Shown here piece by piece: positions 42,493 to 51,863 of a stretch of 64,000 bases of DNA. The position numbers were made by a program, and so were the translations under genes. The first letter of the stretch is position 1, and each line of letters starts with the position of its first letter. The DNA is from Prolixibacteraceae bacterium. Its GTDB lineage: Bacteria > Bacteroidota > Bacteroidia > Bacteroidales > Prolixibacteraceae. Under the pieces are notes generated by a model. It was given only the letters and a program-made list of their open reading frames with translations, had not been told where the DNA came from and did not search any database. The stretch lies in contig CP081303.1 in assembly GCA_019720755.1 (NCBI GenBank), positions 4,088,501 to 4,152,500 of the forward strand, given 5' to 3'.

Positions 42493-44343
42493 TTAATTAA
42501 GATCTTTCATAACATCTTTTTTCTTCTTGTCATTATCCTGAATGTCTTTTGTAAACTCGAGAGGGTTCGGTAGATCCCAATATTTTTCATTATCCCAATT
42601 GGATCTGATATTCATTACCTCTTGATAATAAACAACACCTTCAGGCATTTGTTGGTTCAATAGATTTCCTGGATCCCATACCCCATTGTTATTTCGATCA
42701 AAGATTGCTTTTAAAATATATTTACCTGGTTTGACATAAAAGAAGTCGATTTTTCCATTTGCATGAACAGTAAGTTCGTTCACTACTGTTTCGTCTTTAT
42801 CATTTTTAAGAAGTTGAATTAAAGTAGGGCAAACAATATTCTTTATATCTAAGATGATTTTGCCATAGTAGGATTCTTTCTGAACCTTGATGTTCATGTC
42901 TAGTTTGTTACTAAGAGCTTGGTATATATTCTTAGTTGCTGCAGAATCAACTAAGAGCTTATAATTTCCACTCTCTTTCATCTTAAAGTCTATATAGAAT
43001 AGTCTCTCGCTATATTCATCCTTAGTGATAGTGAATGGCACAGGAACATCTAATGTATCTATCTTTTCTGTAAGATGAAGACTCTCTTTAGGAAGAGAAG
43101 CTACGGGTTCTTTGGTTTCCAAATATATTCTAGAGTAAGGATCTACGGTTTGAGAGCCATTAGATTCCCATGTGAAAGTAGGAATAGTAACTTTATTATC
43201 TTTAATTTTTCTTCTTCGCTTCTTCTTCGGAACAATCTTTTTGGGTTTCAGTAGCTCTAGTGTATCCGTTTGTATTTTCGGATTATAGAGTGAGTCAGGA
43301 ACAGTATAGGTCACAGAAATAAGGATCGTGTCTTTGCTGTATACCTCTGGGTCCGTAATCCAAAAGTTGATCGAATCATTTTCGAGACTAGTCTCTTTAT
43401 ATAGCCATTCGGGGATAGGCTTGTCAATGTTAATTGCCTCAATCTTAAAATTATCATCTAAAGATTCAGAGAACCCGATGTAAAAATGGGTTGAATCGAT
43501 TCGTTTATAATCGTTCATCGTTTGCAATAGTACCTTCTCTTGAGACATAGAAAGAAGCACTGGTTTGGGACTGTAATTAATCGTACCAGTCACCAAAAGA
43601 GTGTCTAGCCCTCTAACCATTGTGTCTTGCTCAGGAATAAACTTTGCAGAAGGAGTAAGAGTGTGCGGAAGAAATGCATATGGTTCACTGTGATTATCAA
43701 GCTTGCCATCTCCATTAAGATCTGAAACAGCATATATCTTATATGTTTTCGCAGCCAATCCATCGACAATAAATACCCCTTCTTTATTTGTCTTTGCTAT
43801 ATAGTTGGGGCGCTCTTTGATTGCAGCGCTATCGGCAAGATCTGAATAGATAAAGATTGTTGCATCATCAACAGGCATCAGATTTTTGGCATCACGTACC
43901 ATACCAGCAATACGTAGCGTGTCAATGGTTTTCCCGGTTGAGAATGAAGTTCTGAAATTTAATAGCTTGTTTCCTTCATTATAATCCTCCACAGCGTCCT
44001 TAAAATCGAGTGTGTAGGTTGTATTTTGTAACATGGTATCTTTGAATGTTACGACAAATAATTTACCTCTAGTTTTGATTTCAGGCTTCTCTTTTTGTGG
44101 TGGTGATACTACTAGTTTCTGTCGAAGTTCTGTTAGTGAAACAAATTCATTAAACACGACTTTGAACTCGTCTCCTTTAAAGTTAGTTTCCTTAATGTTG
44201 GGAACCATCTCTACTACTGTGGGTGGGATGGTGTCTTTGTCTCCTCCTGTTGGACGTCCTACATTGGCACAAGATGAAGCAATCCATGTCAAAATAATGG
44301 AAAGAAAAGCGATATATGAAAATTTCGTATTCAAAGTATCCAA
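42493..44343 (-). CDS. Ig-like-domain lipoprotein (SbsA-type), cell envelope
   Basis: A 616-residue protein with a lipobox at ASSC (Cys25). The conserved start of the mature protein, NVGRPTGGDKDTIPPTVV, leads into a bacterial Ig-like (Big_5/SbsA) domain. Further beta-rich domains follow, with a PKKKRRRK basic cluster near residue 380 and a C-terminal FDRNNNGVWDPGN segment, a calcium-loop-like motif. This arrangement is found once in many Bacteroidota genomes; its role is not known, perhaps in gliding or surface structure. It precedes the small conserved gene downstream. Confidence 0.8.
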   Translation of the reverse strand: MDTLNTKFSYIAFLSIILTWIASSCANVGRPTGGDKDTIPPTVVEMVPNIKETNFKGDEFKVVFNEFVSLTELRQKLVVSPPQKEKPEIKTRGKLFVVTFKDTMLQNTTYTLDFKDAVEDYNEGNKLLNFRTSFSTGKTIDTLRIAGMVRDAKNLMPVDDATIFIYSDLADSAAIKERPNYIAKTNKEGVFIVDGLAAKTYKIYAVSDLNGDGKLDNHSEPYAFLPHTLTPSAKFIPEQDTMVRGLDTLLVTGTINYSPKPVLLSMSQEKVLLQTMNDYKRIDSTHFYIGFSESLDDNFKIEAINIDKPIPEWLYKETSLENDSINFWITDPEVYSKDTILISVTYTVPDSLYNPKIQTDTLELLKPKKIVPKKKRRRKIKDNKVTIPTFTWESNGSQTVDPYSRIYLETKEPVASLPKESLHLTEKIDTLDVPVPFTITKDEYSERLFYIDFKMKESGNYKLLVDSAATKNIYQALSNKLDMNIKVQKESYYGKIILDIKNIVCPTLIQLLKNDKDETVVNELTVHANGKIDFFYVKPGKYILKAIFDRNNNGVWDPGNLLNQQMPEGVVYYQEVMNIRSNWDNEKYWDLPNPLEFTKDIQDNDKKKKDVMKDLN

Positions 44344-44595
44344 GTTTATATTATATATATAGTACTACAAATCTACAAAAAATAGAGTTAATCAAGATTT
44401 AAGGGTCAACTTGCCAATTTCAAAAGTGTCATAATAGTTCAAATTCTCTGATGTCATCTCTTTTATTTGTATCTATGACAGGTTGGACAAGAATGGAGAC
44501 TACTGTTTTTCTCTAAAGCCTCCCTATTTACATTTTTTATCAATGTATATCCCCAACCCTTGCCTTATATATAAGAGAACAATACTATCTGATTA

Positions 44596-45969
44596 TTACC
44601 CAGCAAAGAGAGCTTTTACAAGCTGGTCAATTCTTCGAACATTACATACCTCAATCTGAGCTTTTATGTTTTTTAGTTTTGATGGATTGGATACAGCAAG
44701 ATATATTCGTCTAAACCCTAATTTGTCGGCTTCTATAATTCGTTGTTCTATTCGGTTCACAGGGCGAATTTCTCCTGTAAGCCCTACCTCTCCAGCAAAA
44801 CAACAACGGGTGTCGATTGCAAGATCAAAATTAGAGGAAAGGATCGAGGTGATTACACCGAGATCCATTGCAGGATCTTGTATTTTAATTCCCCCTGCTA
44901 TATTCAAAAAGACATCCTTTGCCATGAGACGAAAGCCAGCTCTCTTTTCTAATACAGCAAGAAGCATGTTTAATCGGCGAATATCAAAACCTGTAGACGA
45001 ACGTTGCGGGGTACCATATGCTGCGGATGAAACAAGTGCTTGTACTTCAATCATAAAAGAACGCATTCCATCCTGAACACAGGATATGGAGGTGCCACTT
45101 AGTTGCATGTCATGATTAGAAAGAAGAAGTTCTGAAGGATTGATGACCTCTCTAAGACCGGTCTGTTCCATTTCGAAGATACCAAGCTCAGAAGTGGAAC
45201 CGAAACGATTCTTAGAACTTCTTAGGATACGAAAAAGATGGTTTCGATCTCCTTCGAATTGAAGAACAGTGTCTACAATATGTTCTAGTATCTTTGGGCC
45301 AGCAAGGGACCCCTCTTTATTAATATGACCGATAAGAAGTGTTGGGGTCTGAAGAGGTTTTACTGTTTTGAGAATAAGATTAGCACACTCTCGGATCTGT
45401 CCTACACTTCCTGCTGCCGTTTCAAGGTGTTCGGTTACTACGGTTTGAATGGAATCAATAATTAAAAGGTCGGGTTTCTCCTTTTCTACGTGAAAAAGTA
45501 TCTTTTCCATACTTGTCTCACTTAAGAAGACGCAATTTTCATTCTCTTTATTGATTCTTAAGGCGCGTAGCTTTAATTGTTGAAGGCTCTCCTCTCCTGA
45601 AACATAAAGAACTTTCTTGTCGTTTAGACTCAAGGCAACTTGTAGTACAAGTGTTGATTTCCCGATACCCGGTTCGCCACCAAGAAGTGTAATCCCTCCT
45701 GGGACAAAACCTCCGCCGAGAACCCTGTTTAGCTCTCCGTTATTCGTGTCGAGTCTATCAGACTCTTTTATACTAATTTCTGATAGCCTAAAAGGTCTTG
45801 CCTCTACATGACCGATAGAGGAAATAGAGGCATTATTCTTGGTGTCCTTACTTGAAACAACTTCTTCTACGAAAGTATTCCAATCACCACAAGAGTTACA
45901 ACGTCCTACCCATTTTGCAGAGGTAACACCACAACTTTGGCAAACAAAGGTATGTTTAATCTTAGCCAT
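44596..45969 (-). CDS. radA: DNA repair protein RadA (RadA/Sms)
   Basis: A 457-residue protein. N-terminal zinc finger (Cys10, Cys13, Cys24, Cys27), RecA-like ATPase with Walker A GEPGIGKST, the RadA-specific KNRFG motif (SSKNRFGSTSELG), and a C-terminal Lon-like domain ending in LVKALFAG. It helps branch migration during recombination repair in the cytoplasm. It follows the pantothenate genes on the same strand, but their terminator separates them. Confidence 0.96.
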   Translation of the reverse strand: MAKIKHTFVCQSCGVTSAKWVGRCNSCGDWNTFVEEVVSSKDTKNNASISSIGHVEARPFRLSEISIKESDRLDTNNGELNRVLGGGFVPGGITLLGGEPGIGKSTLVLQVALSLNDKKVLYVSGEESLQQLKLRALRINKENENCVFLSETSMEKILFHVEKEKPDLLIIDSIQTVVTEHLETAAGSVGQIRECANLILKTVKPLQTPTLLIGHINKEGSLAGPKILEHIVDTVLQFEGDRNHLFRILRSSKNRFGSTSELGIFEMEQTGLREVINPSELLLSNHDMQLSGTSISCVQDGMRSFMIEVQALVSSAAYGTPQRSSTGFDIRRLNMLLAVLEKRAGFRLMAKDVFLNIAGGIKIQDPAMDLGVITSILSSNFDLAIDTRCCFAGEVGLTGEIRPVNRIEQRIIEADKLGFRRIYLAVSNPSKLKNIKAQIEVCNVRRIDQLVKALFAG

Positions 45970-46012
45970 AAAAGCGTCTATTTTATATATTTCAGTGAGA
46001 ATAGATATAAAA

Positions 46013-46042
46013 ATAGCGAATACTTTTGATGGTATTCGCTAT
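46013..46042 (-). terminator. Terminator of the panC-panD operon
   Basis: An 11-bp perfect stem (ATAGCGAATAC with GTATTCGCTAT), 8-nt loop and a T run on the minus strand. Confidence 0.88.
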
Positions 46043-46076
46043 GATCTGTATTAAAATATCTTTTAAACTCTAATAA

Positions 46077-46427
46077 TTATACCAGAGCATTCGTCGTCTC
46101 ATCAGGAAAAACTAAAGAAGGTTCCCATGATTTTGCCTCCTCAAAGTCCATTCGTGCATAGGAGATGATAATGATAATATCTCCCATTGCTACTTTTCTT
46201 GCAGCAGGTCCGTTTAAACATATTTCACCTGAACCTCTTTCGCCTCGGATACAGTAAGTCTCTAGACGTTCTCCATTATTGACATTTACAATTTGAACTT
46301 TCTCGTTTTCGATTAAGTTCGCTGCATCCATCAGATCTTCATCGATAGTAATACTACCAACATAATTAAGATCTGCGTTGGTTACTTTTGCTCGGTGAAT
46401 TTTAGATTTACATACTTCTATTTGCAT
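46077..46427 (-). CDS. panD: Aspartate 1-decarboxylase
   Basis: The enzyme has 116 residues from [15 protein letters not shown] (an additional Met precedes it). It makes beta-alanine for pantothenate. The proenzyme cleaves itself at Gly-Ser in [10 protein letters not shown] to form the pyruvoyl group. [15 protein letters not shown] and DIIIIISYA complete the barrel. It is encoded 24 bp downstream of panC, consistent with one operon for the two final steps that supply coenzyme A precursors. Confidence 0.96.
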   Translation of the reverse strand: MQIEVCKSKIHRAKVTNADLNYVGSITIDEDLMDAANLIENEKVQIVNVNNGERLETYCIRGERGSGEICLNGPAARKVAMGDIIIIISYARMDFEEAKSWEPSLVFPDETTNALV

Positions 46428-46451
46428 CACTATTAATACTTAAGTCTCGCG

Positions 46452-47291
46452 TTAGTTAAAAACAATATTATCAATCAAACGTACAGCTCCTGCTTGTACA
46501 GCAATACAACCAACAGCTCTCTCTGCATCTTCCCATTTGTTCATTGGCTGAAGTGTACGATCATTTACAATAGAGAAATACTCCACCTCTAATAAAGTGT
46601 TTTTGTTTATCTCTGCTATTGTTCTTTGAATGGTTTTTTCAACAGTCAATGCTTTGTCTAAAGCTACAGACTCTTTCAATACTTTGTATATTGTGGGGGC
46701 TGCCAATCTATGATTTTCAGTAAGAAGTAAGTTGCGACTACTTTTAGCTAATCCATCTTCTTCTCTAATAATATCACAAGGTACTATCTCCACATTCAAA
46801 TTAAGTAACTCCACCAGTCTTTGGATGATTGCTACTTGTTGAAAATCTTTCATTCCGAAATAGGCATGATCTGGACGAACATAGTCGAATAGTTTGCTTA
46901 CAATTTGGCCTACTCCATTAAAATGACCTGGTCGCATTTCTCCTTCCATTACTGTCTCTAGTGTGCCAAAATCAAAAGTACGATGGTCCGGTTCTGGATA
47001 CATCTCCTTTACTGAAGGTGCAAAAACCATGTCACATCCAGCTTCTTTAAGTAATTCGACGTCTGCTTCGAGAGTACGTGGATAAGTGCTAAGATCTTCA
47101 GGGTTATTAAATTGTGTAGGGTTTACAAAGACTGATACCACAGTATAGTCATTTTCATTCACAGAGCGTTGCACTAGCGACAAATGTCCTTCATGCAATG
47201 CTCCCATGGTAGGAACAAATCCAATAGTTCCTTCTTGACGCTTTTCATCTAAGATAGCGTTCATGGATAGCTTGGTCTTCTCGATCCTCAT
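46452..47291 (-). CDS. panC: Pantothenate synthetase
   Basis: A 279-residue cytosolic enzyme joining pantoate and beta-alanine with ATP. Visible motifs: GFVPTMGALHEGHLSLV (nucleotide-binding HIGH-like site), FVNPTQFNNPEDLSTYPR, GVGQIVSKLFDYVRPDHAYFGMKDFQQ, and KSSRNLLL (KMSKS-like). First gene of the pan operon; divergent from the glycogen-synthase-like gene, an arrangement common in Bacteroidota. Confidence 0.97.
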   Translation of the reverse strand: MRIEKTKLSMNAILDEKRQEGTIGFVPTMGALHEGHLSLVQRSVNENDYTVVSVFVNPTQFNNPEDLSTYPRTLEADVELLKEAGCDMVFAPSVKEMYPEPDHRTFDFGTLETVMEGEMRPGHFNGVGQIVSKLFDYVRPDHAYFGMKDFQQVAIIQRLVELLNLNVEIVPCDIIREEDGLAKSSRNLLLTENHRLAAPTIYKVLKESVALDKALTVEKTIQRTIAEINKNTLLEVEYFSIVNDRTLQPMNKWEDAERAVGCIAVQAGAVRLIDNIVFN

Positions 47292-47452
47292 TTTGTATAG
47301 TTAAAAAACGATCTTTCAAAAATCACGCTTCTTGTTTGTTGTTGATAATGAGCTTTCAAGGAGCGTGAATATTTGAGCTGACAAAGTAACAAAAATTATT
47401 ACATCGAAAAAAGCATCGAACGTTTCAAATAACGATGGTTAACAAGAAAACA

Positions 47453-47483
47453 TTGATTGCTTGTCATTTTTTGCTTATATTTG
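47453..47483 (+). promoter_or_regulatory. Promoter of the glycogen-synthase-like gene
   Basis: TTG, 20 bp, TATATTTG (perfect -7). Transcription starts near 47490, about 15 nt before the ATG. Confidence 0.72.
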
Positions 47484-47504
47484 CACCATAAATTTGACAT
47501 TGAA

Positions 47505-48323
47505 ATGGAAAAGAAAAAAGTTCTATTTATCTCTCAGGAAATAACACCATACTTGCCTGAAACGGAAATATCTAAGATCGGAAGAAACTTACCTCAAGGT
47601 ATCCAAGAACAAGGGAAAGAAATTCGTACTTTCATGCCACGATTTGGATGTATTAATGAAAGAAGAAATCAGTTGCATGAGGTGATTCGTCTTTCTGGAA
47701 TGAACTTGGTAGTGAATGATGCAGACCATCCACTTATCATTAAAGTTGCATCGATTCAAGCAGCTAGAATGCAGGTGTATTTTATCGATAATGAGGACTA
47801 TTTTCAAAGAAAAGCAACCTTGGTTGATAAAGAAGGAAATGAATATAGTGATAATGATGAAAGAGCTATTTTCTTTGCAAGAGGAGTTCTTGAAACGGTT
47901 ATCAAACTAAGATGGGCACCAGATGTGATCCACTGTCAAGGTTGGTTTACTGGTCTTGTTGCAGTGTTCTTGAAGCACATGTACAAAGACAATCCACTTC
48001 TTGCTGATACTAAGATTGTATATTCTCCTTATGCTTCAGAGTTCGAAACACCTCTTGATAGTGAATTGAAGAAAAAGCTAATGGATGATGAAATTCCAGC
48101 AGACGCTTTATCACAAATTGATGAACCTACTTACGTTAATTTCAATAAGATGGTGGTTGATCATGTCGATGGTGTCATTAAAGGTAGTGAAACTATCAAT
48201 GCTGAGTTAGAAAAATATATCGAAGAGTCAGGAAAGCCATTCTTACCGTTTCAAGATGAGGATAAATATGTCGAGGAGTTTAACCAATTTTATGACAAAT
48301 TTTTACTAAATTCCGCCGAATAA
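47505..48323 (+). CDS. Glycogen/starch synthase N-terminal-domain protein (short form)
   Basis: The protein has 272 residues from MEKKKVLFISQEITPYLP. The fold is the GT5 N-terminal domain (KVLFISQEITPYLPETEIS, RTFMPRFGCI, DVIHCQGWFTGLVAVFLK). The usual KxGGL motif is replaced by SKIGRN, and the C-terminal nucleotide-binding domain of full GlgA (about 480 residues) is absent. The short form next to panC and a DUF4270 gene is common in this phylum, so it is not a fresh truncation. Catalytic activity is doubtful. Downstream DUF4270 gene is 21 bp away, probably one operon. Confidence 0.85.
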   Translation: MEKKKVLFISQEITPYLPETEISKIGRNLPQGIQEQGKEIRTFMPRFGCINERRNQLHEVIRLSGMNLVVNDADHPLIIKVASIQAARMQVYFIDNEDYFQRKATLVDKEGNEYSDNDERAIFFARGVLETVIKLRWAPDVIHCQGWFTGLVAVFLKHMYKDNPLLADTKIVYSPYASEFETPLDSELKKKLMDDEIPADALSQIDEPTYVNFNKMVVDHVDGVIKGSETINAELEKYIEESGKPFLPFQDEDKYVEEFNQFYDKFLLNSAE

Positions 48324-48344
48324 ACTTTTTAAACGGAAATAGCT

Positions 48345-49823
48345 TTGATGATTATAGATAAACTTAAAAGCAAAAATCAAATCCTGTTATTATTGTTTAT
48401 AGCAGGATTTGCTTTTGTATCCTGTCAAGAGAAGAACAATAATCTCGGATTGGAACTTATCCCTGATGACCAAATGTTACAGGTGGTAACACTAAAGGAT
48501 AATAATACTTCAGACTCATTCTATGAGCGAGATAGTCCAATTCGTGTGGATGAACCTAGTGCATGTATTTTTGGAGTATTAAACGACCCATTACTAGGTC
48601 AAACGAAAGGTTCGATTGCAACACAAATGAGACTGACTCATAAACCAGAGATTAATGCAACTTCTGTTTTGGATTCGGCAGTGATCCTTTTAAGTTATCG
48701 ATCGTTTACAGGAGATACTTTAACTCCACAAAATATTGTTGTAAAAGAGCTTTCTGGAAGTCTGGATAAAGACAAAGCTTATATGTCTTCTTTCGATGTT
48801 ACCTCATTGGTTTCGGACAAGGTTATTGGTAATGGAACTTTTACACCACACCAACAAATGTCTGGTGCAGATACGCTTACTCAAATTGCTCGTATAGTGG
48901 TTACAAAAGAGTATGCAAAACATATTATCTCTCTTTGGGATAAGACAGATGAGAGTGGCAACCTAATCTATGAAAATGGGGATGCTTTTGTGAAAGAGGT
49001 AAAAGGTATATATCTCGAACCTCAGAATGTTCCAAGTAATAGAACGGGTGCATTGATCACCACTAATGGTTCTTATTCTATTTCAAAAGGAATGAGTACC
49101 TATCCAGTGGATCTTCGTATCAGAATGCATATTTATACAACGACGACAGTGCCTGATGAGTCTACGGATGATGAGAACGACACAAAAGATGTTCAGAAAG
49201 TTATCTCGTTATACTCTACCAAATATTCTGCTACAGTGCCTAAAATGGAGCATAACTATACTGGTACCGCTGTTGCTGATGAATTAGGTAATGAGAGAGG
49301 CTCTTCTAAATATCTATATGTTCAGCCTAACGAAGGATTAAGATCCGTTGTTAAGCTTAATATTCTTAGTGAACTCAAAGATAGATGGACTGTTCAAAGT
49401 GACTCTATCGATGTAGATGCTCCAGATGATAATCTTTATGGAAATGATAAGATTTTTATAAACAAAGCAACTTTAAAGATTCATGTTGATACACTTGCTT
49501 CTGAATATAGGACAATGGGTGTTCCTCGAGTAATGACACTTCGTTATATTCCTAAGGATTCAGAAGATGGAGATCTACGTGATAATGAGAATGGGGCTTA
49601 TATCGCAGGAAGCTTCAGTAGCTCATCGTCTTCTTATGTGTTTGATATGACCAAACATGTAATCAAATACCTTCATGATAAAGTAGAGAATTCTAAAATG
49701 TATCTTATTCCTTTTAACAGAGTCGCTAGTACACAAAGAGCGGTACTATTTAGTAATAAAAGTGAACAAGGGATAGAGTTCGAATTGATCTATGTTAAGA
49801 AAGGTATCTCTGAGAGAAATTAA
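48345..49823 (+). CDS. DUF4270-family lipoprotein
   Basis: A 492-residue protein (start MMIIDKLKSK) with signal and lipobox FVSC (Cys27), then NNNLGLELIPDDQ, the typical opening of DUF4270. Repeated beta segments follow, e.g. LRSVVKLNILSELKDRW, and a C-terminal LIPFNRVASTQRAVLFSNKS. The family is exported, its role unknown, and it is almost always located between glycogen-synthase-like and glmS genes. Operon with the upstream gene is likely. Confidence 0.88.
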   Translation: MMIIDKLKSKNQILLLLFIAGFAFVSCQEKNNNLGLELIPDDQMLQVVTLKDNNTSDSFYERDSPIRVDEPSACIFGVLNDPLLGQTKGSIATQMRLTHKPEINATSVLDSAVILLSYRSFTGDTLTPQNIVVKELSGSLDKDKAYMSSFDVTSLVSDKVIGNGTFTPHQQMSGADTLTQIARIVVTKEYAKHIISLWDKTDESGNLIYENGDAFVKEVKGIYLEPQNVPSNRTGALITTNGSYSISKGMSTYPVDLRIRMHIYTTTTVPDESTDDENDTKDVQKVISLYSTKYSATVPKMEHNYTGTAVADELGNERGSSKYLYVQPNEGLRSVVKLNILSELKDRWTVQSDSIDVDAPDDNLYGNDKIFINKATLKIHVDTLASEYRTMGVPRVMTLRYIPKDSEDGDLRDNENGAYIAGSFSSSSSSYVFDMTKHVIKYLHDKVENSKMYLIPFNRVASTQRAVLFSNKSEQGIEFELIYVKKGISERN

Positions 49824-49840
49824 TGATTAATATAAGATGA

Positions 49841-49888
49841 AAAACCCTATGTACTCCAACTATAAGAATGAGTAATAGGGTTTTTTTT
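49841..49888 (+). terminator. Terminator after the DUF4270 gene
   Basis: AAAACCCTAT pairs with ATAGGGTTTT across a 24-nt loop, followed by a T run. Confidence 0.75.
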
Positions 49889-49972
49889 ATATCATATATA
49901 CACACAACTATTGATATCACCACCTCATTACGGAAGTAGAAAATTATTTACCCCAACCTAGTTTATTTGCGT

Positions 49973-51811
49973 ATGTGTGGAATTGTTGGTTATATAGGTA
50001 AAAAGAATGCCTATAACATCTTAATTAATGGTTTAAAGAGATTAGAGTATAGAGGTTATGATTCATCTGGAATCGCCTTATCAAATGGAACAACCCGAAT
50101 TTATAAGAAGCAAGGAAAGATCTCCAATCTTGAAGATTTTGTTGCTGATAAAAGGGTGGATGGAAATATTGGTATTGCTCATACCCGATGGGCTACCCAT
50201 GGAGAACCTAGTGACGAGAATGCTCATCCCCATCAGTCACAGAATGGTAAAATTACGTTAGTACATAATGGCATTATCGAAAACTATGCTATCTTGAAAG
50301 AACGTCTTGAAGAGAAAGGTTATACTTTTCAGTCTCAGACAGACACAGAAGTTCTGGCGAATCTTATTGAGTATGTATATAATAAGATTGATAATCGATC
50401 TCTAGAAGAGGCTGTAAGACTCTCTTTAGAGAAGGTTGTTGGAGCCTATGGTATAATTGTAATGTGTGATGATGAGCCCAAAAGACTTGTCGCTTCTCGT
50501 AAAGGTAGTCCTCTAGTAATAGGGGTTGGTGATAATGAATACTATATTGGTTCGGATGCGACTCCTTTGGTGGAATACACCAATCAAATGATCTACCTTC
50601 AGGATTTTAATATTGCGATTATTGAAGAGAATAGTTTTACACTTAAAACTATCCAAAACAACCCTGTTACACCAGAAATAAAAAGAGTAGATATTCAAGT
50701 AGATCAACTAGACAAGGGTGGTTATGAACACTATATGTTGAAAGAGATCTACGAACAGCCTACGACTATCGAGCAATCATTCAAAGGAAGAATTGCCGTT
50801 GATGGAAAATCTATAGTACTTGGTGGTTTGATTGATGTGATGCCACAGTTGGTGAAGGCTCCAAGGATTATTATTCTTGGATGTGGTACCTCTTGGCATG
50901 CCGGATTGGTTGCCGAATATCTAATTGAAACATATTGTCGTATCCCTGTTGAGGTTGAGTATGCTTCAGAATTTCGTTATCGTACCCCAGTTATCAACAA
51001 AGGAGATGTTATTATTGCTGTTTCTCAAAGTGGAGAGACAGCCGATACTTTAGCTGCTATAAAGAAGGCAAAAGAGGATGGTGCTATTATTATTGGCGTT
51101 TGTAACGTCGTTGGTTCTAGTATTCCGAGAGAGACTCATGCAGGGGTATATACTCATGCTGGAGTAGAGATCGGTGTGGCATCTACAAAGGCATTTACTG
51201 CACAAGTAACGGTACTTACTCTAATGGCAATTCAGATAGCAAAAGAGAAGGGGTCTATAGATCAAAGTGAGTATGAGATTTTGATTCAAGAGATCCTTGA
51301 AGTACCGAATAAAGTTCGTGTTGCTCTTTCGAAAGAGGATAAAATAAAATCTATATCTGACAAATATAGCGATGCTGTTAATGCATTGTATTTAGGACGT
51401 GGATATCTATTCCCTGTTGCATTAGAGGGTGCTTTGAAGTTGAAAGAGGTCTCCTATATTCATGCAGAAGGTTATGCTGCAGGAGAGATGAAACATGGTC
51501 CTATAGCATTGGTCGATGATAATTTACCTGTAGTGGCAGTTGCTCCTAAGGATCATTATTATGAAAAAGTGGTGAGTAACATTCAAGAAGTAAAAGCTCG
51601 TAAAGGAAATGTTATTGCAGTTTTAAATGAAGGGGATCTGAATCTTAAAGAGATGGTGAATGATTTCATCGAGATACCAAGTTGTCATCCTGCAATCTCC
51701 CCATTAGTTGCTGTGATACCTTTACAGTTACTTGCATATCACATTGCTTTAAACAGAGGATGTGATGTCGATCAACCTCGTAATCTTGCGAAGTCGGTGA
51801 CAGTAGAGTAA
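49973..51811 (+). CDS. glmS: Glutamine-fructose-6-phosphate aminotransferase (isomerising)
   Basis: The enzyme has 612 residues from the ATG of MCGIVGYIG; Cys after Met is the N-terminal nucleophile. A TTG two codons upstream is a less likely start. Glutaminase domain: GIAHTRWATHGEPSDENAHPH and VVHNGII-type loop VHNGIIENY. Two SIS isomerase domains: GCGTSWHAGLVAEY and SQSGETADT, and a C-terminal DQPRNLAKSVTVE. It makes glucosamine-6-phosphate for peptidoglycan and LPS. No glmS ribozyme was seen upstream. Confidence 0.97.
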   Translation: MCGIVGYIGKKNAYNILINGLKRLEYRGYDSSGIALSNGTTRIYKKQGKISNLEDFVADKRVDGNIGIAHTRWATHGEPSDENAHPHQSQNGKITLVHNGIIENYAILKERLEEKGYTFQSQTDTEVLANLIEYVYNKIDNRSLEEAVRLSLEKVVGAYGIIVMCDDEPKRLVASRKGSPLVIGVGDNEYYIGSDATPLVEYTNQMIYLQDFNIAIIEENSFTLKTIQNNPVTPEIKRVDIQVDQLDKGGYEHYMLKEIYEQPTTIEQSFKGRIAVDGKSIVLGGLIDVMPQLVKAPRIIILGCGTSWHAGLVAEYLIETYCRIPVEVEYASEFRYRTPVINKGDVIIAVSQSGETADTLAAIKKAKEDGAIIIGVCNVVGSSIPRETHAGVYTHAGVEIGVASTKAFTAQVTVLTLMAIQIAKEKGSIDQSEYEILIQEILEVPNKVRVALSKEDKIKSISDKYSDAVNALYLGRGYLFPVALEGALKLKEVSYIHAEGYAAGEMKHGPIALVDDNLPVVAVAPKDHYYEKVVSNIQEVKARKGNVIAVLNEGDLNLKEMVNDFIEIPSCHPAISPLVAVIPLQLLAYHIALNRGCDVDQPRNLAKSVTVE

Positions 51812-51826
51812 TACAGTTGCATAGAT

Positions 51827-51858
51827 ATAAGAGCAGAGGATGATTCCTTTGCTCTTAT
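51827..51858. terminator. Bidirectional terminator after glmS
   Basis: A 9-bp stem ATAAGAGCA/TGCTCTTAT with further AGGA/TCCT pairing, T-rich on the plus-strand side. Confidence 0.85.
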
Positions 51859-51863
51859 ATTTT

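Noticed and set aside
49823-49973. glmS ribozyme in the glmS leader
   Set aside because: The short gap contains a terminator and no recognisable ribozyme core.
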